Positions 1 to 11,183 are shown, counted from the stretch's first letter. The stretch: 36,532 nucleotides of DNA from Limosilactobacillus equigenerosi DSM 18793 = JCM 14505 (GCF_001311375.1 NZ_BBAS01000014.1:1-36532), one strand, 5' to 3'. Translations and numbers: made by a program. The notes: a model not told the origin generated them from the sequence alone.

Positions 1-601
1 CCTTTAAAACGGCAACCATTGAAAAAAAATTCAAGCATTAGAAAATGAAAACCGAGAATTAACGGAAAAAGTCCAAGCTAGTACGGATAAGTTAAAGTAC
101 TTAAATGATTTAAAGGATTCCTTAAATAAATCAATTTTAGTGGCGCAAGAAGCGGCAGCTAAAGTAAAGTCAAACGCGGAACGGGAAGCTAATATTACGT
201 TACAAGAAGCACAACAAGAAGCAGAACGCATTATGCAAGCCGCCAATCAACGCGTAACTAATGTTTACAAAGAAGCTGCCGATACAACCACGCGTTTAAA
301 GACGGCGTCCGGTGATTTGAAGACAACGTTACGGGTTTTCAAGCAACGCTTACAAGTGATGATTGAATCGCAACTGGAAGTGGTCAATGGCCAGGATTGG
401 GAACAATTATTGGCCGATGATGATTTTACCCAATTAGCAGAATTAGAAAAGATTTTATCAGCACGACTTGACAACAATTCAGTCGCAAGTGTAAAATCAT
501 CTGCAACTAATCAAACTACAGATCAAGCGGTTGCTGCTGAAACACCAGCGACAGCACCGACGGGGGAAACGGTAGTTGTTTTCCCTGATGATGAGAAGTA
601 G
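1..601 (+). CDS. divIVA: DivIVA cell-division/polarity protein, C-terminal part (5' end outside window)
   Basis: This is the coiled-coil and tail part of DivIVA, a membrane-curvature-sensing scaffold that recruits partners to the septum and poles. The protein is rich in Glu, Gln, Ala and Lys with heptad-like spacing (for example NENRELTEKV and EAQQEAERIM). A short linker and an acidic tail ending DDEK follow. The N-terminal lipid-binding domain lies upstream of the window. The gene starts in the frame of base 3 and continues in the frame of base 2 from about base 23. Adding one A to the eight-A run at 22-29 joins them as IEKKIQALENEN, so I treat this as a sequencing indel. Position immediately upstream of T-box-ileS is the usual Firmicutes arrangement and supports the identification. 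Confidence 0.85.
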
Positions 602-608
602 GGGATTA

Positions 609-860
609 AATGAGATTTTAAAGTAATGAGAAAACCCCATTAATTCTTTATTGGTCGTTAATAGCGAGCTAGCAATTGGTGAAAGGTTAGCAACGATACA
701 AGGATTAATTATCAATTTTCTCCACGTTAAACTGAATTTAAGTAAGTTTAACCGGTTCATCACCGTTATTCAATGATGAGCGATTGCGAGTTATGAGCAG
801 TCGGAAATTGGGTGGTACCACGAGCACGGCTCGTCCCTTGGCGGACAGTCGTGCTTTTTT
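609..860 (+). promoter_or_regulatory. T-box riboswitch (tRNA-Ile sensing) controlling ileS
   Basis: The leader folds as a T-box. Stem I can be drawn directly: GAGAAAA (628-634) pairs with TTTTCTC (716-722), ATTAATTCTT (639-648) with AAGGATTAAT (700-709), and TTGGTCGTT (651-659) with the segment at 692-701, apart from a bulge. Between the first two helices is an internal loop with CCCC (635-638) on the 5' side and TATCAA (710-715) on the 3' side. The loop places an ATC isoleucine codon at 711-713 as the specifier. The apical part carries the usual AGCGAGC and GGTGAAAG elements (662-685). The T-box proper, GGGTGGTACCACG, is at 810-822, just before the terminator. Uncharged tRNA-Ile should pair with the specifier and T-box and favour antitermination. 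Confidence 0.93.
823..860 (+). terminator. T-box-regulated intrinsic terminator of ileS leader
   Basis: AGCACG (823-828) pairs with CGTGCT (850-855), with further pairing between CGTCC and GGAC inside, followed by a run of six T. The 5' arm overlaps the end of the T-box element, so antiterminator and terminator are mutually exclusive. Confidence 0.9.
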
Positions 861-895
861 ATTACTTTAAAATCCGAAACTGAGGAGGATTTAAG

Positions 896-3724
896 ATGAA
901 AGTCAAAGATACTTTAAATCTTGGAAAGACCAAGTTTCCCATGCGGGGACATCTTCCAGAACGGGAAGGTCAACGTGAACAATTATGGGAAGAAAATAAA
1001 GTTTACGAACAACGACAAAAATTAAACGAAGGCAAGCCAAGCTTTGTCTTACATGATGGCCCTCCATATGCCAATGGTCCAATTCATATTGGGCACGCTA
1101 TGAACAAGATTAGTAAGGACTTTATTGTTCGTTACAAGTCAATGACGGGTTACCGGGCGCCATATGTGCCAGGTTGGGATACGCATGGTTTACCAATTGA
1201 ACAACAATTAACCAAGGAAGGTTATGACCGGAAGAAGATGTCCTTGACGGAATTCCGGGACCTTTGTCGTGAATACGCCTTAGGTCAAGTTGAACGGCAA
1301 AAGGCCGGTTTTAAGCGCCTTGGAGTAACGGGTGAATGGGATAACCCATACCTAACGTTACACAAGGAATTTGAAGCAGCGCAAATTAAAGTCTTTGGGG
1401 CCTTTGCCGAAAAAGGGTTATTATACCGTGGGAAAAAGCCCGTTTACTGGTCATGGTCATCTGAATCAGCCTTAGCGGAAGCCGAAGTTGATTATAAAGA
1501 TATCACTTCACACACTGCCTTTTATACAGAAAAAGTTAAGGACGGGAAAGGCGTGTTAGACAACAACACGTACTTCTTAGTTTGGACGACGACGCCATGG
1601 ACGATTCCGGCTTCCGAAGGGATCACGGTCGGCGCGGACTTTGATTACACGGTCTTTACGCATGATGATGATCCAAAGCAATACGTGGCCGCCAGTGAAT
1701 TAGTAGCTAAGTTAGCTGACAAATTTGGTTGGGATAACTTGCAAACGGTTAAGACCTTAAAGGGGGCTGACCTGGAATACATTACGGCGGAACATGCCTT
1801 TGCGAGTGTTGATGAATTCTATCAAGACCGCGAAGTTTTAGTCATGCTTGGTGACTTCGTAACGACTAGCGACGGGACGGGATTAGTTCATACGGCGCCT
1901 GGTTACGGGGACGATGACTACCGAGTTGGTTTGAAGTATGGTTTACCAGTCTTTGCGCCAGTTGACGACCAAGGACGCCAAACGGAAGAAGCCGGTCCGG
2001 ACTTTGCGGGGGTCTTCTACCAAGATTCCGAACAAATCTCATTGGACAAGTTAGCCCAAGCGGGTCTCTTGATTTTACAAGAAGATATTGAACACAGTTA
2101 TCCATTTGACTGGCGGACGAAGCAACCAATTATTTTCCGGGCGACCGATCAATGGTTTGTTTCCATTGATAAGATGCGCGAAGACATCTTAAACGCCGTG
2201 GATGAAGTAACTTACTACCCAGCGTGGGGGAAGACGCGGTTACGGAACATGCTTAAAGATCGTGGTGACTGGGTTATCTCTCGGCAACGGGTCTGGGGGG
2301 TTCCATTACCAATCTTCTACGCCGAAGATGGCACGCCAATCATGACGAAGGAAACGATTGATCATGTAGCGGACTTATTCCGTGAATATGGCTCAAACGT
2401 GTGGTTTGAACGGGATGCCAAGGACTTATTACCGGACGGCTTCACCAGTGAACATTCACCAAATGGCGAATTCACGAAGGAAACGGACATTATGGACGTT
2501 TGGTTTGATTCTGGTTCTTCTCACCAAGGGGTCTTAGCAGAACGTGATTACTTAACGTATCCAGCGGATCTTTACTTAGAAGGTTCTGACCAATACCGGG
2601 GTTGGTTTAACTCTAGTTTGATTACCAGTGTCGTGGTTTCCGGTCATGCACCATACAAGGCAATCCTTTCCCAAGGGTTTACGCTTGATGGTGAAGGTAA
2701 GAAGATGAGTAAGTCAGTCGGGAATGTCATTGATCCGAATGATGTGGTCCAAAAGATGGGGGCAGAAATCATCCGGCTTTGGGTGATGAGTGCTGATACG
2801 TCGGCTGACGTGCGGGTTTCTATGGGAACCTTACAACAAATGTCGGAAGCTTATCGGAAGTTACGGAATACGTTCCGGTTCCTCTTAGCCAACACGAGTG
2901 ACTTTGATCCAAAGACGAACACGGTTGCTTATGAAGACTTACAAAGTGTTGATCAATACATGTTAGTGAAGTACAACCGCTTTGTGGCTCAAATGCGCTC
3001 CTACATGGATGAATACAACTTCTTAGATGCTGACAAGTTATTAATCAACTTTGTGAACAATGACTTGTCAGCCTTCTACATGAACATTGCTAAGGATGTC
3101 TTATACATCGATGCTAAGGACTCAACGAACCGGCGCTCAATGCAAACGGTCTTCTACGAAATCTTAGTTGGGATGACGAAGTTGTTAACGCCATTCTTGC
3201 CACATACAACGGAAGAAGTTTGGGAATACTTACCAGAACCAGAAGACTTTGTTCAATTAACGGAAATTCCGGATGCCCAAACGTTTGCTAATGAAGCGGA
3301 CTTGTTAGCGACGTGGGATGCCTTTATGCAATTGCGGACGCACGTCTTAAAGGCCCTTGAAACGGCTCGGGATGACAAGATGATTGGGAAGTCACTTGAA
3401 GCCCAAGCCACCCTTTACGTGACACCAAGTCAACAAGCAACTTTGGAAGCATTAAATGCGAGTGTTGAATTAATGCTTGGGGTTTCAGCCGTGCATGTTC
3501 ATGCTGCCGATGAAGCACCAGCCAGTGCAACGAGCTTTGATGACAAGTTTGCCGTTGAAGTGACGCCAGCAACTGGTAAGACGTGTGAACGGTGTCGGAT
3601 GGTTAAGGAAAGCGTTGGCGCTGATCGTGACTTACCACAACTTTGTGACCGGTGTGCTGCCTTAGTCCGGGAACACTTCCCAGTGGCGGTAACGGAAGGT
3701 TTTGAAGTGAAGGAAGCTAAGTAA
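896..3724 (+). CDS. ileS: Isoleucyl-tRNA synthetase
   Basis: Class I aminoacyl-tRNA synthetase that charges tRNA-Ile in the cytoplasm and edits mischarged valine. At 942 residues it has the usual bacterial length. The HIGH signature is at residues 64-67 (GPIHIGH) and KMSKS at 603-607. The CP1 editing domain lies between them, with a TTTPWT motif near residue 230. The C-terminal zinc finger is intact, with cysteine pairs at 897/900 and 917/920. The ATG at 896 follows a strong GAGGAGG site at 882-888. Expression is controlled by the T-box leader directly upstream. There is no frameshift here despite the length. Confidence 0.98.
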   Translation: MKVKDTLNLGKTKFPMRGHLPEREGQREQLWEENKVYEQRQKLNEGKPSFVLHDGPPYANGPIHIGHAMNKISKDFIVRYKSMTGYRAPYVPGWDTHGLPIEQQLTKEGYDRKKMSLTEFRDLCREYALGQVERQKAGFKRLGVTGEWDNPYLTLHKEFEAAQIKVFGAFAEKGLLYRGKKPVYWSWSSESALAEAEVDYKDITSHTAFYTEKVKDGKGVLDNNTYFLVWTTTPWTIPASEGITVGADFDYTVFTHDDDPKQYVAASELVAKLADKFGWDNLQTVKTLKGADLEYITAEHAFASVDEFYQDREVLVMLGDFVTTSDGTGLVHTAPGYGDDDYRVGLKYGLPVFAPVDDQGRQTEEAGPDFAGVFYQDSEQISLDKLAQAGLLILQEDIEHSYPFDWRTKQPIIFRATDQWFVSIDKMREDILNAVDEVTYYPAWGKTRLRNMLKDRGDWVISRQRVWGVPLPIFYAEDGTPIMTKETIDHVADLFREYGSNVWFERDAKDLLPDGFTSEHSPNGEFTKETDIMDVWFDSGSSHQGVLAERDYLTYPADLYLEGSDQYRGWFNSSLITSVVVSGHAPYKAILSQGFTLDGEGKKMSKSVGNVIDPNDVVQKMGAEIIRLWVMSADTSADVRVSMGTLQQMSEAYRKLRNTFRFLLANTSDFDPKTNTVAYEDLQSVDQYMLVKYNRFVAQMRSYMDEYNFLDADKLLINFVNNDLSAFYMNIAKDVLYIDAKDSTNRRSMQTVFYEILVGMTKLLTPFLPHTTEEVWEYLPEPEDFVQLTEIPDAQTFANEADLLATWDAFMQLRTHVLKALETARDDKMIGKSLEAQATLYVTPSQQATLEALNASVELMLGVSAVHVHAADEAPASATSFDDKFAVEVTPATGKTCERCRMVKESVGADRDLPQLCDRCAALVREHFPVAVTEGFEVKEAK

Positions 3725-3779
3725 TAGTTTGCTTGGTACCTTGATATCGAACGCTAAGTTAAGTTTATAAATGTGGTAA

Positions 3780-3818
3780 AATACCAAGTAGCTATACATA
3801 GTTACTTGGTATTTTTTT
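3780..3818 (+). terminator. Intrinsic terminator after ileS
   Basis: A perfect 11-bp stem, AATACCAAGTA (3780-3790) with TACTTGGTATT (3803-3813), is followed by a T run. It lies 56 bases after ileS. A possible extended -10 (TGGTAAAAT, 3774-3782) overlaps its left arm and could start transcription of the next gene. Confidence 0.85.
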
Positions 3819-3832
3819 GTGAGGAAGATAAA

Positions 3833-4037
3833 ATGATTACAGGAACAGTAACAAAATTTGATGCTGCTAAAGGCAATGGGATGATTCAAACGCCGGCCGA
3901 TGGTGAAATTTTTTTTCCGGCAACGGAGTATTGAAAACCGTCGGAATCGTGACGTGCAGGTGGGCCAATTGATGGGCTTTGTTATTGTCGAAGCACAATA
4001 TGGTCCCCAAGCGGCTCATTTAAAGATGATTGATTAA
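3833..4037 (+). CDS. Cold-shock-domain-like small protein (apparent frameshift)
   Basis: The restored 67-residue product begins MITGTVTKFDAAKGNGMI and ends YGPQAAHLKMID, which aligns by eye with a CspA-type OB fold (GTVKWFN...KGFGFI...GPQAAN). The reading frame is broken at the eight-T run 3909-3916; removing one T gives EIFFRQRSIENRRNRD and an open frame to the TAA at 4035-4037. The RNP1 motif is degenerate (KGNGMI for KGFGFI, both exposed Phe lost), and the RNP2-like stretch reads IFFRQ instead of VFVHF. Single-stranded nucleic-acid binding may therefore be weak or altered. A GAGGAAG ribosome site precedes the ATG. It could instead be a CSD relative with another function. Confidence 0.65.
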
Positions 4038-4054
4038 TTGAGGGAGACAGCGCC

Positions 4055-4597
4055 ATGGATTTGACAGAAAAAACGACCCGGCGACAATCAATATATCAGG
4101 GGTTAATCATCGATGTTGAGGTCTTAGATGTTCAAACACCGCACGGCTTAGCGGCTAAGCGGGAAGTAGTTCATCATGCGCCAGCAGTGGCCATTTTGGC
4201 AGTCAATGATCAAAACCAATTCGTTTTAGAGCGCCAATGGCGGACGGCGGTAAACGGTGTAACGTGGGAAATTCCAGCGGGGAAGTTAGATGACCGCGAT
4301 GCTACGCAGCCATTAGTAGCGGCTAAACGGGAGCTCAACGAAGAAACTCGCCTCCAAGCAGGACGCTGGGAGCTCATTAATGCTAGTTATCCGTCAGTTG
4401 GCTTTTCTGATGAAGTGATTAGTCTTTACTTAGCGACGCAATTAGCTACAGTTGCAGCTGAATTGCCACAAGATCGGGATGAACAAATTGAATTAACGTG
4501 GGTTGATTTACCAACTGCTTTAACGATGGTGAAAACCGGTGAAATTCAAGATATGAAAACGATTATGGCGATTTATTACTGGGCAAGTCAAAATTAA
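4055..4597 (+). CDS. nudF: Nudix hydrolase, ADP-ribose pyrophosphatase type
   Basis: A 180-residue Nudix enzyme expected to hydrolyse ADP-ribose or related nucleotide sugars to AMP and a sugar phosphate, with Mg2+. The Nudix box begins at the PAGK near residue 77 and contains RELNEETRL at 92-100. The catalytic REL and EE are present, but the usual Gly of the box is Arg99 and the loop after Gly77 is unusual. I recall similar RELNEETR variants in other lactobacilli, so this is probably a family feature rather than a defect. The ATG follows a GAGGGAGA site. It heads a tight run with the next three genes (gaps of 11 and 9 bases, then a 1-base overlap). Confidence 0.88.
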   Translation: MDLTEKTTRRQSIYQGLIIDVEVLDVQTPHGLAAKREVVHHAPAVAILAVNDQNQFVLERQWRTAVNGVTWEIPAGKLDDRDATQPLVAAKRELNEETRLQAGRWELINASYPSVGFSDEVISLYLATQLATVAAELPQDRDEQIELTWVDLPTALTMVKTGEIQDMKTIMAIYYWASQN

Positions 4598-4608
4598 GGG
4601 GGATTAGC

Positions 4609-4898
4609 GTGAATGAAGAAACCCCACAACCAACGCGGCGCCGACAAGATCGGCAGCCAGCTACGCCTTGGTGGAAAAAAAACTAAAATTGCTGGTACAC
4701 CGGCAGGCCCCTAGCGCCATGGTGGATCCGGATACAACGCCGGAACCAGTTTATCCAACACGGGAACAAGCTCGCTTAGCCAATATTGATCAAGCCCGCT
4801 TAGCTCGGGCGGCGCAAATGAAAGTGAAGCTCAATATTGTGATTGGGATTTTAGTGGGCCTAATTATTATTGTTTATTTAATTTTATTTTTACTTTAG
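4609..4898 (+). CDS. Small single-pass membrane protein (apparent frameshift)
   Basis: I do not recognise a named family. The restored product is about 96 residues. It starts at GTG 4609 (MNEETPQPTRRRQDRQP), preceded by AAGGGGG at 4596-4602. An Arg/Pro/Gln-rich N-terminal region is followed by TREQARLANIDQARLARAAQ and a C-terminal hydrophobic helix (LNIVIGILVGLIIIVYLILF). This suggests a tail-anchored protein with a cytoplasmic N-terminus. The frame breaks at the eight-A run 4675-4682, and one added A reads PWWKKKLKLL and joins both halves. It sits between the Nudix gene and mtnN, apparently in one operon. Confidence 0.7.
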
Positions 4899-4907
4899 GA
4901 GGAAACA

Positions 4908-5612
4908 ATGCGTTACGGAATTATTTGTGCGATGCCAGAAGAATTAGCTACCCTAACGGAAGCGTTAGCTGATAGCCAAACGAAAGAAATTGCGGGTAAG
5001 ACTTATTACTTTGGCACGTTATCGAACCAACCAGTAGTGTTAGTAGAATCGGGGATTGGTAAAGTTGAAGCCGCGATTACCGCTGAACATTTAATTGCTG
5101 ATTGTGGAGCTACGGTCTTGATTAATTCTGGTTCTGCGGGGGGGATTGGCCAAGGTTTGAAGGTCGGCGATGTCGTGATTGCTACCCAAACGGCTTATCA
5201 TGATGTTGATGTGACCGCTTTTGGTTATGAATATGGGCAATTACCAGCGCCGCAACCAGCTCGTTATCCGGCGGATGCTGATTTAGTCGCCGCCTTAACC
5301 AAAGCGGGCGAAGCGACGGGGCTGACAATCCACCAAGGTTTAATTGTGACTGGGGACCAATTTGTGGCTAGTCAAGCACAGTTAGATCAAATTTTAACGC
5401 ACTTCCCGGAAAGCTTATCGGCGGAAATGGAAGGGGCAGCGGTCGCGCAAGTTGCAAATGACCACCAAGTACCATATGCCGTGGTTCGGGCCATGTCAGA
5501 TACTGGTGATGAAAGTGCAAATGTAAGTTTTGATGAATTTATTATTGAAGCTGGTAAACAATCAGCGGCGATGTTGTTAGCCCTGTTTCAAGCGCAAGCG
5601 GAGGAAGCCTAA
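4908..5612 (+). CDS. mtnN: 5'-methylthioadenosine/S-adenosylhomocysteine nucleosidase
   Basis: Cleaves the glycosidic bond of MTA and SAH, which recycles methionine and adenine and feeds the LuxS route to autoinducer-2. The 234-residue length fits the family. The start MRYGIICAMPEE places the expected catalytic acid at Glu12. The NSGSAGGIG, GDQF and EMEGAAVAQVA motifs follow, and the catalytic Asp is Asp198 in SDTGD. The ATG lies 6 bases after AGGAGG. The stop overlaps the next start (TAATG at 5610-5614), so translation is likely coupled to the DUF1831 gene. Confidence 0.95.
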   Translation: MRYGIICAMPEELATLTEALADSQTKEIAGKTYYFGTLSNQPVVLVESGIGKVEAAITAEHLIADCGATVLINSGSAGGIGQGLKVGDVVIATQTAYHDVDVTAFGYEYGQLPAPQPARYPADADLVAALTKAGEATGLTIHQGLIVTGDQFVASQAQLDQILTHFPESLSAEMEGAAVAQVANDHQVPYAVVRAMSDTGDESANVSFDEFIIEAGKQSAAMLLALFQAQAEEA

Positions 5613-5952
5613 TGGAATTTGCAGCTAAACAAACTATTCCAAATTCGACGATTACCTATGCTATTAGCCCGGAAATTAAGCAATATACGTTACTTGATCT
5701 TGCTTTGAAAAAACCAAAGCCGGCAACTTTAAATATAGCGGGAGTTTAGATCGGCAAAATCCATTTCAACCGGCGGCTAAATTAAACTTAATGGTTAATG
5801 CTGATTTGACCGGTTTTAAACTTAGTCTGGTCAATGCCACGGGCATGAAGCCAGTGAATATTTTTAAATTAACTCGCGCAGATGAATTTAAAACCCAATT
5901 AGATTTTATTATGGCTGAAATGGTCGACCGGGGGATTTTTGTCCAAGCATAA
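5612..5952 (+). CDS. DUF1831 family protein (apparent frameshift)
   Basis: The restored product is 113 residues. It starts MEFAAKQTIP, has a central segment like KAGNFKYSGSLDRQNPFQP, and ends NIFKLTRADEF...MAEMVDRGIFVQA, resembling the DUF1831 proteins of lactobacilli, whose function is unknown. The frame breaks at the six-A run 5708-5713; with seven A it reads LKKTKAGNFK. In related bacteria I recall this family next to iscS and mnmA, which suggests a link to sulfur transfer for tRNA thiolation. Here it is followed directly by mnmA with no cysteine desulfurase. The start overlaps the mtnN stop by one base. Confidence 0.75.
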
Positions 5953-5965
5953 AAATATGCATTAG

Positions 5966-7189
<1,224 letters not shown>

Positions 7190-7199
7190 TTAGGGCATG

Positions 7200-7228
7200 A
7201 GGCTGGTGAAAAAATTCCCAGCCTTTTT
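7200..7228 (+). terminator. Intrinsic terminator after mnmA
   Basis: AGGCTGG (7200-7206) pairs with CCAGCCT (7218-7224) and is followed by a T run. It lies 11 bases after the mnmA stop. Confidence 0.88.
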
Positions 7229-7260
7229 GTTTTTAAAAGCGCCCCATGTTGGTAATTATT

Positions 7261-7269
7261 TGGTATGAT
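7261..7269 (+). promoter_or_regulatory. Extended -10 promoter for the phosphoglycerate-mutase-like gene
   Basis: TGG-TATGAT is an extended -10 element downstream of the mnmA terminator and 38 bases before the next start codon. No good -35 is visible. The same nonamer occurs before clpX. Confidence 0.55.
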
Positions 7270-7307
7270 TATCAGTGATAGATGGAGAAATGAGGGAGCA
7301 AGGTACG

Positions 7308-7964
7308 ATGACTAAATTATATTTAATTCGGCATGGAAAAACAGAATGGAATTTAGCAGGTCGGTATCAAGGCGCTAATGGTAATTCACCATTGCTACCA
7401 CAAAGTCATCAAGATATTGTACGATTGGCAAGTTATTTAGCCGGTCACCAATTTGCGGCGGCCTATACGAGTCCATTATTACGGGCTAAAGAAACGGCGA
7501 CGGAATTGGTAGCCGCCCTCGATACGACGATTCCGTTAGTAGTTGAACCGGGCTTACGAGAAGTCAATTTAGGGCAATTAGAAGGAATGTATTTTACTGA
7601 TGCTGAGAAGCGGTGGCCCCGTTTGATTGATGATTTTCATCATCATGCGGACCGGTATAATGCGTCCTTGATTAATGGGGAATCATTTGAAGCGGTGATT
7701 GAGCGGATGAAGGCGGCGTTTGCAAACATTGCGCAAGCTCATCCAAATGAAGCGGTGTTAGTAGTTTCCCATGGGGCAGCTCTTAATGCGGGAATCAATG
7801 GCGCCTTAGGTAGTGATTTAGTACATCTGAAGGATCGTGGTGGCCTAAGTAATACCTCAACCACAATTTTAGAAACGTTGGATGGTGGTCAGACGTTTAC
7901 GTTACTTGATTGGAATAATACCGCTTATTTAGACCGTGAATCAGATCCAACCGACACAATTTAG
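7308..7964 (+). CDS. Histidine phosphatase / phosphoglycerate mutase-like protein
   Basis: A 218-residue member of the histidine phosphatase superfamily. The catalytic loop LIRHGKTEWN puts the phospho-accepting His at residue 9, and the second His is His155 in VVSHGAALN. REVNLGQLEGM carries the usual acid/base Glu region. The sequence looks like the cofactor-dependent-type phosphatases often annotated gpmB or phosphoglycerate mutase, but substrate cannot be told from sequence. I start at ATG 7308, where the family motif begins at residue 6, rather than the in-frame GTG at 7275. GAGGGAGCAAGG precedes it. The TPR gene follows after 12 bases. Confidence 0.88.
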   Translation: MTKLYLIRHGKTEWNLAGRYQGANGNSPLLPQSHQDIVRLASYLAGHQFAAAYTSPLLRAKETATELVAALDTTIPLVVEPGLREVNLGQLEGMYFTDAEKRWPRLIDDFHHHADRYNASLINGESFEAVIERMKAAFANIAQAHPNEAVLVVSHGAALNAGINGALGSDLVHLKDRGGLSNTSTTILETLDGGQTFTLLDWNNTAYLDRESDPTDTI

Positions 7965-7976
7965 GAGGACAAACAA

Positions 7977-8642
7977 ATGGCAAAACAATTAGCATCAAAG
8001 CAATCAGAAAAATTAGTCCACAACTTAGTTGAAGCGATTGATCAAGAACCAACTAAATTTAATAATTACTACGAATTGGGGTCATTATTAACACGGTTGC
8101 AAGATTATGCTCAAGCTGAAGAATTGTTAATGAAGGCCTTAGGGATTTTTGAAGCGCGGGAAGATCAACGCGCCGTTGACTTCCTAAAGTATGGGCTGGG
8201 TAATTTATACTACACGGTTGATAAAATTGATGATGCAATTAAGTACTACAACCAAGTCACGGATCAAAATTTAAAGGCGGATGCGTACTTAATGTTAGCC
8301 CAAAGTTACGTGAAGAAGCAGGATTACAAGCGGGCCGTCATGTACGGTTTAACGGCTTATGAATCCCGGCCAGCCGATCCCGAAATTGCCCAAGTTTTAG
8401 GCGATGCGTTCTTAGCGACCGGTGAATTTAAGCTTGCAGCACAATACTATGATCAAATTTTACGGCGCCATCCTGGCCGGGCTGATACGCAATTTAACCG
8501 GGGGTTGGTAGCTATGGCGTTAGGTGAAGCTTATACGGATTACTTAACCCAAGCACAACAATTGGATCCAGATTTTTATCAAGCAAGTGAACAACGAATT
8601 GCAGAAATCAAAGCGACATTGGAACAATTAGACGTTGATTAA
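7977..8642 (+). CDS. Tetratricopeptide-repeat protein
   Basis: A 221-residue, all-helical, soluble-looking protein with several TPR-like units, such as NYYELGSLLTRLQDYAQAEELL, KYGLGNLYYTVDKIDDAIKYY, and AQVLGDAFLATGEFKLAAQYY. It probably acts as a protein-protein adaptor. No catalytic motif, signal peptide or membrane segment is seen. It follows the histidine phosphatase gene with a GGAGG site and precedes recD2 by 27 bases. A TPR gene just upstream of recD2 is common in lactobacilli as I recall, but the partner is unknown. Confidence 0.85.
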   Translation: MAKQLASKQSEKLVHNLVEAIDQEPTKFNNYYELGSLLTRLQDYAQAEELLMKALGIFEAREDQRAVDFLKYGLGNLYYTVDKIDDAIKYYNQVTDQNLKADAYLMLAQSYVKKQDYKRAVMYGLTAYESRPADPEIAQVLGDAFLATGEFKLAAQYYDQILRRHPGRADTQFNRGLVAMALGEAYTDYLTQAQQLDPDFYQASEQRIAEIKATLEQLDVD

Positions 8643-8669
8643 GGATGATCAAGGGAGGAGAAACAAGTT

Positions 8670-11180
8670 ATGGCGAAAGCGACCACGACCGATTACAATA
8701 CTCCCGTGCAACATTTAGAATCAGTAACGACGACAGGCCCTACCTCGTTCATCGGCACCGTTGAACGGGTGATTTTTAATCGGGGCCTGTTTTATATTGC
8801 TGCCGTGACGGTGGAGTCAGCTGAATTTGAATGGGACACGAATACGATTACGGTCACGGGACAATTAGGGGAAATTAAAGAGGGTGACCATTATGAATTT
8901 GATGGTCGGGTGGTTGATAACCCTCGCTATGGGTTGCAATTTAGTAGTACTGGTGGTCATGCGGTCATGCCGAAAAATGCCAAAGAATTAGCCCGGTTAA
9001 TTCGCGGGCGAAGTTTAGGAATCAGTCGACCGGCTAGTGTCAGTCGCCAAATTTTTCAAGCCTTGGGTGAGACCGCAGTGAAACGGCTCCTTGATGATCC
9101 GAGCTTAATTGAGACCGTGCCGGATTTAGAATATGAAATTAAAGCAGCGTTGCGACCGTTGTTTGAACAATTAGGGTACGGTAGTTCGACGGTTCAAATT
9201 ATTCAACGGTTAAAGTCGCTTGGGTTTACCGAATGGATGGTGAATGTGATTTTTGACCGCTATGGAGCGCAAACGTTAACGCAATTAGATGAAAATCCCT
9301 ATCAGTTAGCCGTTGATTTACAAGCCCGGGGATTAAGTTTTAATCAAATTGATGTGATGGCCCAAAATACGATGCAAATGGCTAGTGATGATGACCGGCG
9401 CTTGGCGGCTGCTTTATTATGTCAAACGCAATCGTTAGCCGAACAGCAAGGTGGTAGTTATGTTGACCAAAAGCAAGTTTTACAAAGCTGTTTAATGGGC
9501 TTAAACGCTAATGGTCAAGCGGTAAGTTCAACGAAACTAGAAACGGTCTATCAACAATTATTGACGAAGCATCAATTGTATTACGAAGCGGATACGGGGG
9601 TGTATCCGGCGACGTTGTATCAAGCTGAATGGTCAATTGCCAAGCGTTTGAAAGCATTAGTCACCCAAACCATGGCGATTGATGAGCAACAAGTTGCGCC
9701 AATTTTAGATCAAGTGGCGACTGAACAAGCCATTGAGTATGATGACATTCAACGCGCCGCCATGACCAAAGCTTTAACTAATTCAGTGATGTTACTAACT
9801 GGGGGACCGGGAACGGGGAAAACGACCATTTTAAATGGAATTGTGCAAAGTTACCTGAAGTTACATGCTGATAAAGCGAAGCCAATATTAAACTCGTAGC
9901 CCCAACCGGCCGGGCCGCGAAGCAGATTAATGGGGTTACGGGAATTGAAGCGAGTACGATTCACCGTTTGCTGGGCTTAACGGTGGACACCGATCCTGAA
10001 ATGATGCTTGAAACCGGTGATTTAACGCAATTAAATGGTGATTTAATCATTGTGGATGAAATGTCAATGACGAGTACGCGGTTATTTGCCACCTTATTAG
10101 CCGCCGTGGGAAAAGATTGTCAGTTAATTTTAGTAGGAGATGTTGATCAACTGCCATCAGTGGGACCGGGCCAAGTTTTTTTATGATCTATTAAATGATG
10201 ATCACTTACCCCAAATGCGATTAACGCATATTTATCGACAAGCATCCGATTCGTCAATCATTCCCTTAGCGCAACGGATTAATACCGGGGAAGTCGATGA
10301 GGACTTCTTTGCGCCAACGCCCGCGAATAAGTATGCGCGGCGACAATTTGTGCCGGCCCAAGCTACTAACGTCACGACGATGGTAGGGAAAATTTTGCAA
10401 TTATATCAAAACCAACATCAACAACAATTGATGGATATGCAGGTTTTAACGCCGTTCCATGCCGGACCTTCTGGCACGATTGCCCTTAATCAGTCACTAC
10501 AAGCATTATTAAATCCACCGACAGCGACGAAACCCGAATGGGCGGTTAACGAGCAACAGGTACTGCGGGTTGGTGATAAAGTGATGCAAACCGTGAATGA
10601 TGCCGATCGGAATGTCTTTAATGGGGACGTGGGCATTATTAAAACCTTGGAAGGAAATAGCGTGACGAATGGGGATTCCAAGGCAAAATTTAGTTTGAAG
10701 ATGACCGTTGATTTTGATGGTCAAGAAGTCGAGTATGAACGCCCCAGTCAAGCACTAGCACTCCAACTGGCTTATTGTATGACGATTCATAAATCGCAAG
10801 GGAGTCAATCGCCAGTTGTAGTGATTCCGTTGTTGGCCGAACAATTTCGTAAGCTAGGTCAACGTGATACGATTTTACATCGGAATTTGTTGTATACAGC
10901 GGTCACCCGGACATCCCGGGCCCTAGTAATGCTTGGTTCGCCGGCAGCATTTGTAGCGTGTGCTCAGTCGCCAACGGTTTATCGGGCAACCTCGCTCGGG
11001 GAACGTTTATTAGCGGTTTGGGATGAAACGAACGAGAATCAAGCAACGCCCGGACAGGCGAAAAATAAGTTAAGTTCGGAAACATTATCGGAACCAAGTC
11101 GCTTAACTCCGGCATTAGTGGAAGCCCAAGCAATCGATCCATTAATTGGAATGGATGGCATCAAACCTGGGGGCGAATAA
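8670..11180 (+). CDS. recD2: RecD-like ATP-dependent DNA helicase RecD2 (two apparent frameshifts)
   Basis: SF1B 5'-3' DNA helicase of the RecD2 family, which acts in repair and fork maintenance without RecBC. The restored protein is about 836 residues, a normal length. An N-terminal OB-like region (FIGTVERVIFNRG) and helix-hairpin region come first. Walker A GGPGTGKTT is at 378-386, Walker B VDEMS at 462-466, GDVDQLPSVGPG follows, and a C-terminal MTIHKSQGSQ motif is near 704. One base is missing near 9884 (frame resumes as IKLVAPTGRAAKQ) and one T is extra in the seven-T run 10176-10182 (restoring GQVFYDLLND). The two indels cancel. GGGAGGAG precedes the ATG. Confidence 0.92.
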
Positions 11181-11183
11181 GAC

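Noticed and set aside
4055-4597. Inactive Nudix enzyme because the box Gly is Arg99
   Set aside because: The catalytic REL and EE residues are intact, and I recall the same variant in other lactobacilli.
9899-10186. Programmed frameshifting in recD2, and likewise in holA or ftsW
   Set aside because: No slippery heptamer with a downstream stem or internal ribosome site was evident, the breaks differ in sign, and the same kind of break occurs in many unrelated genes. Indel error explains all of them.
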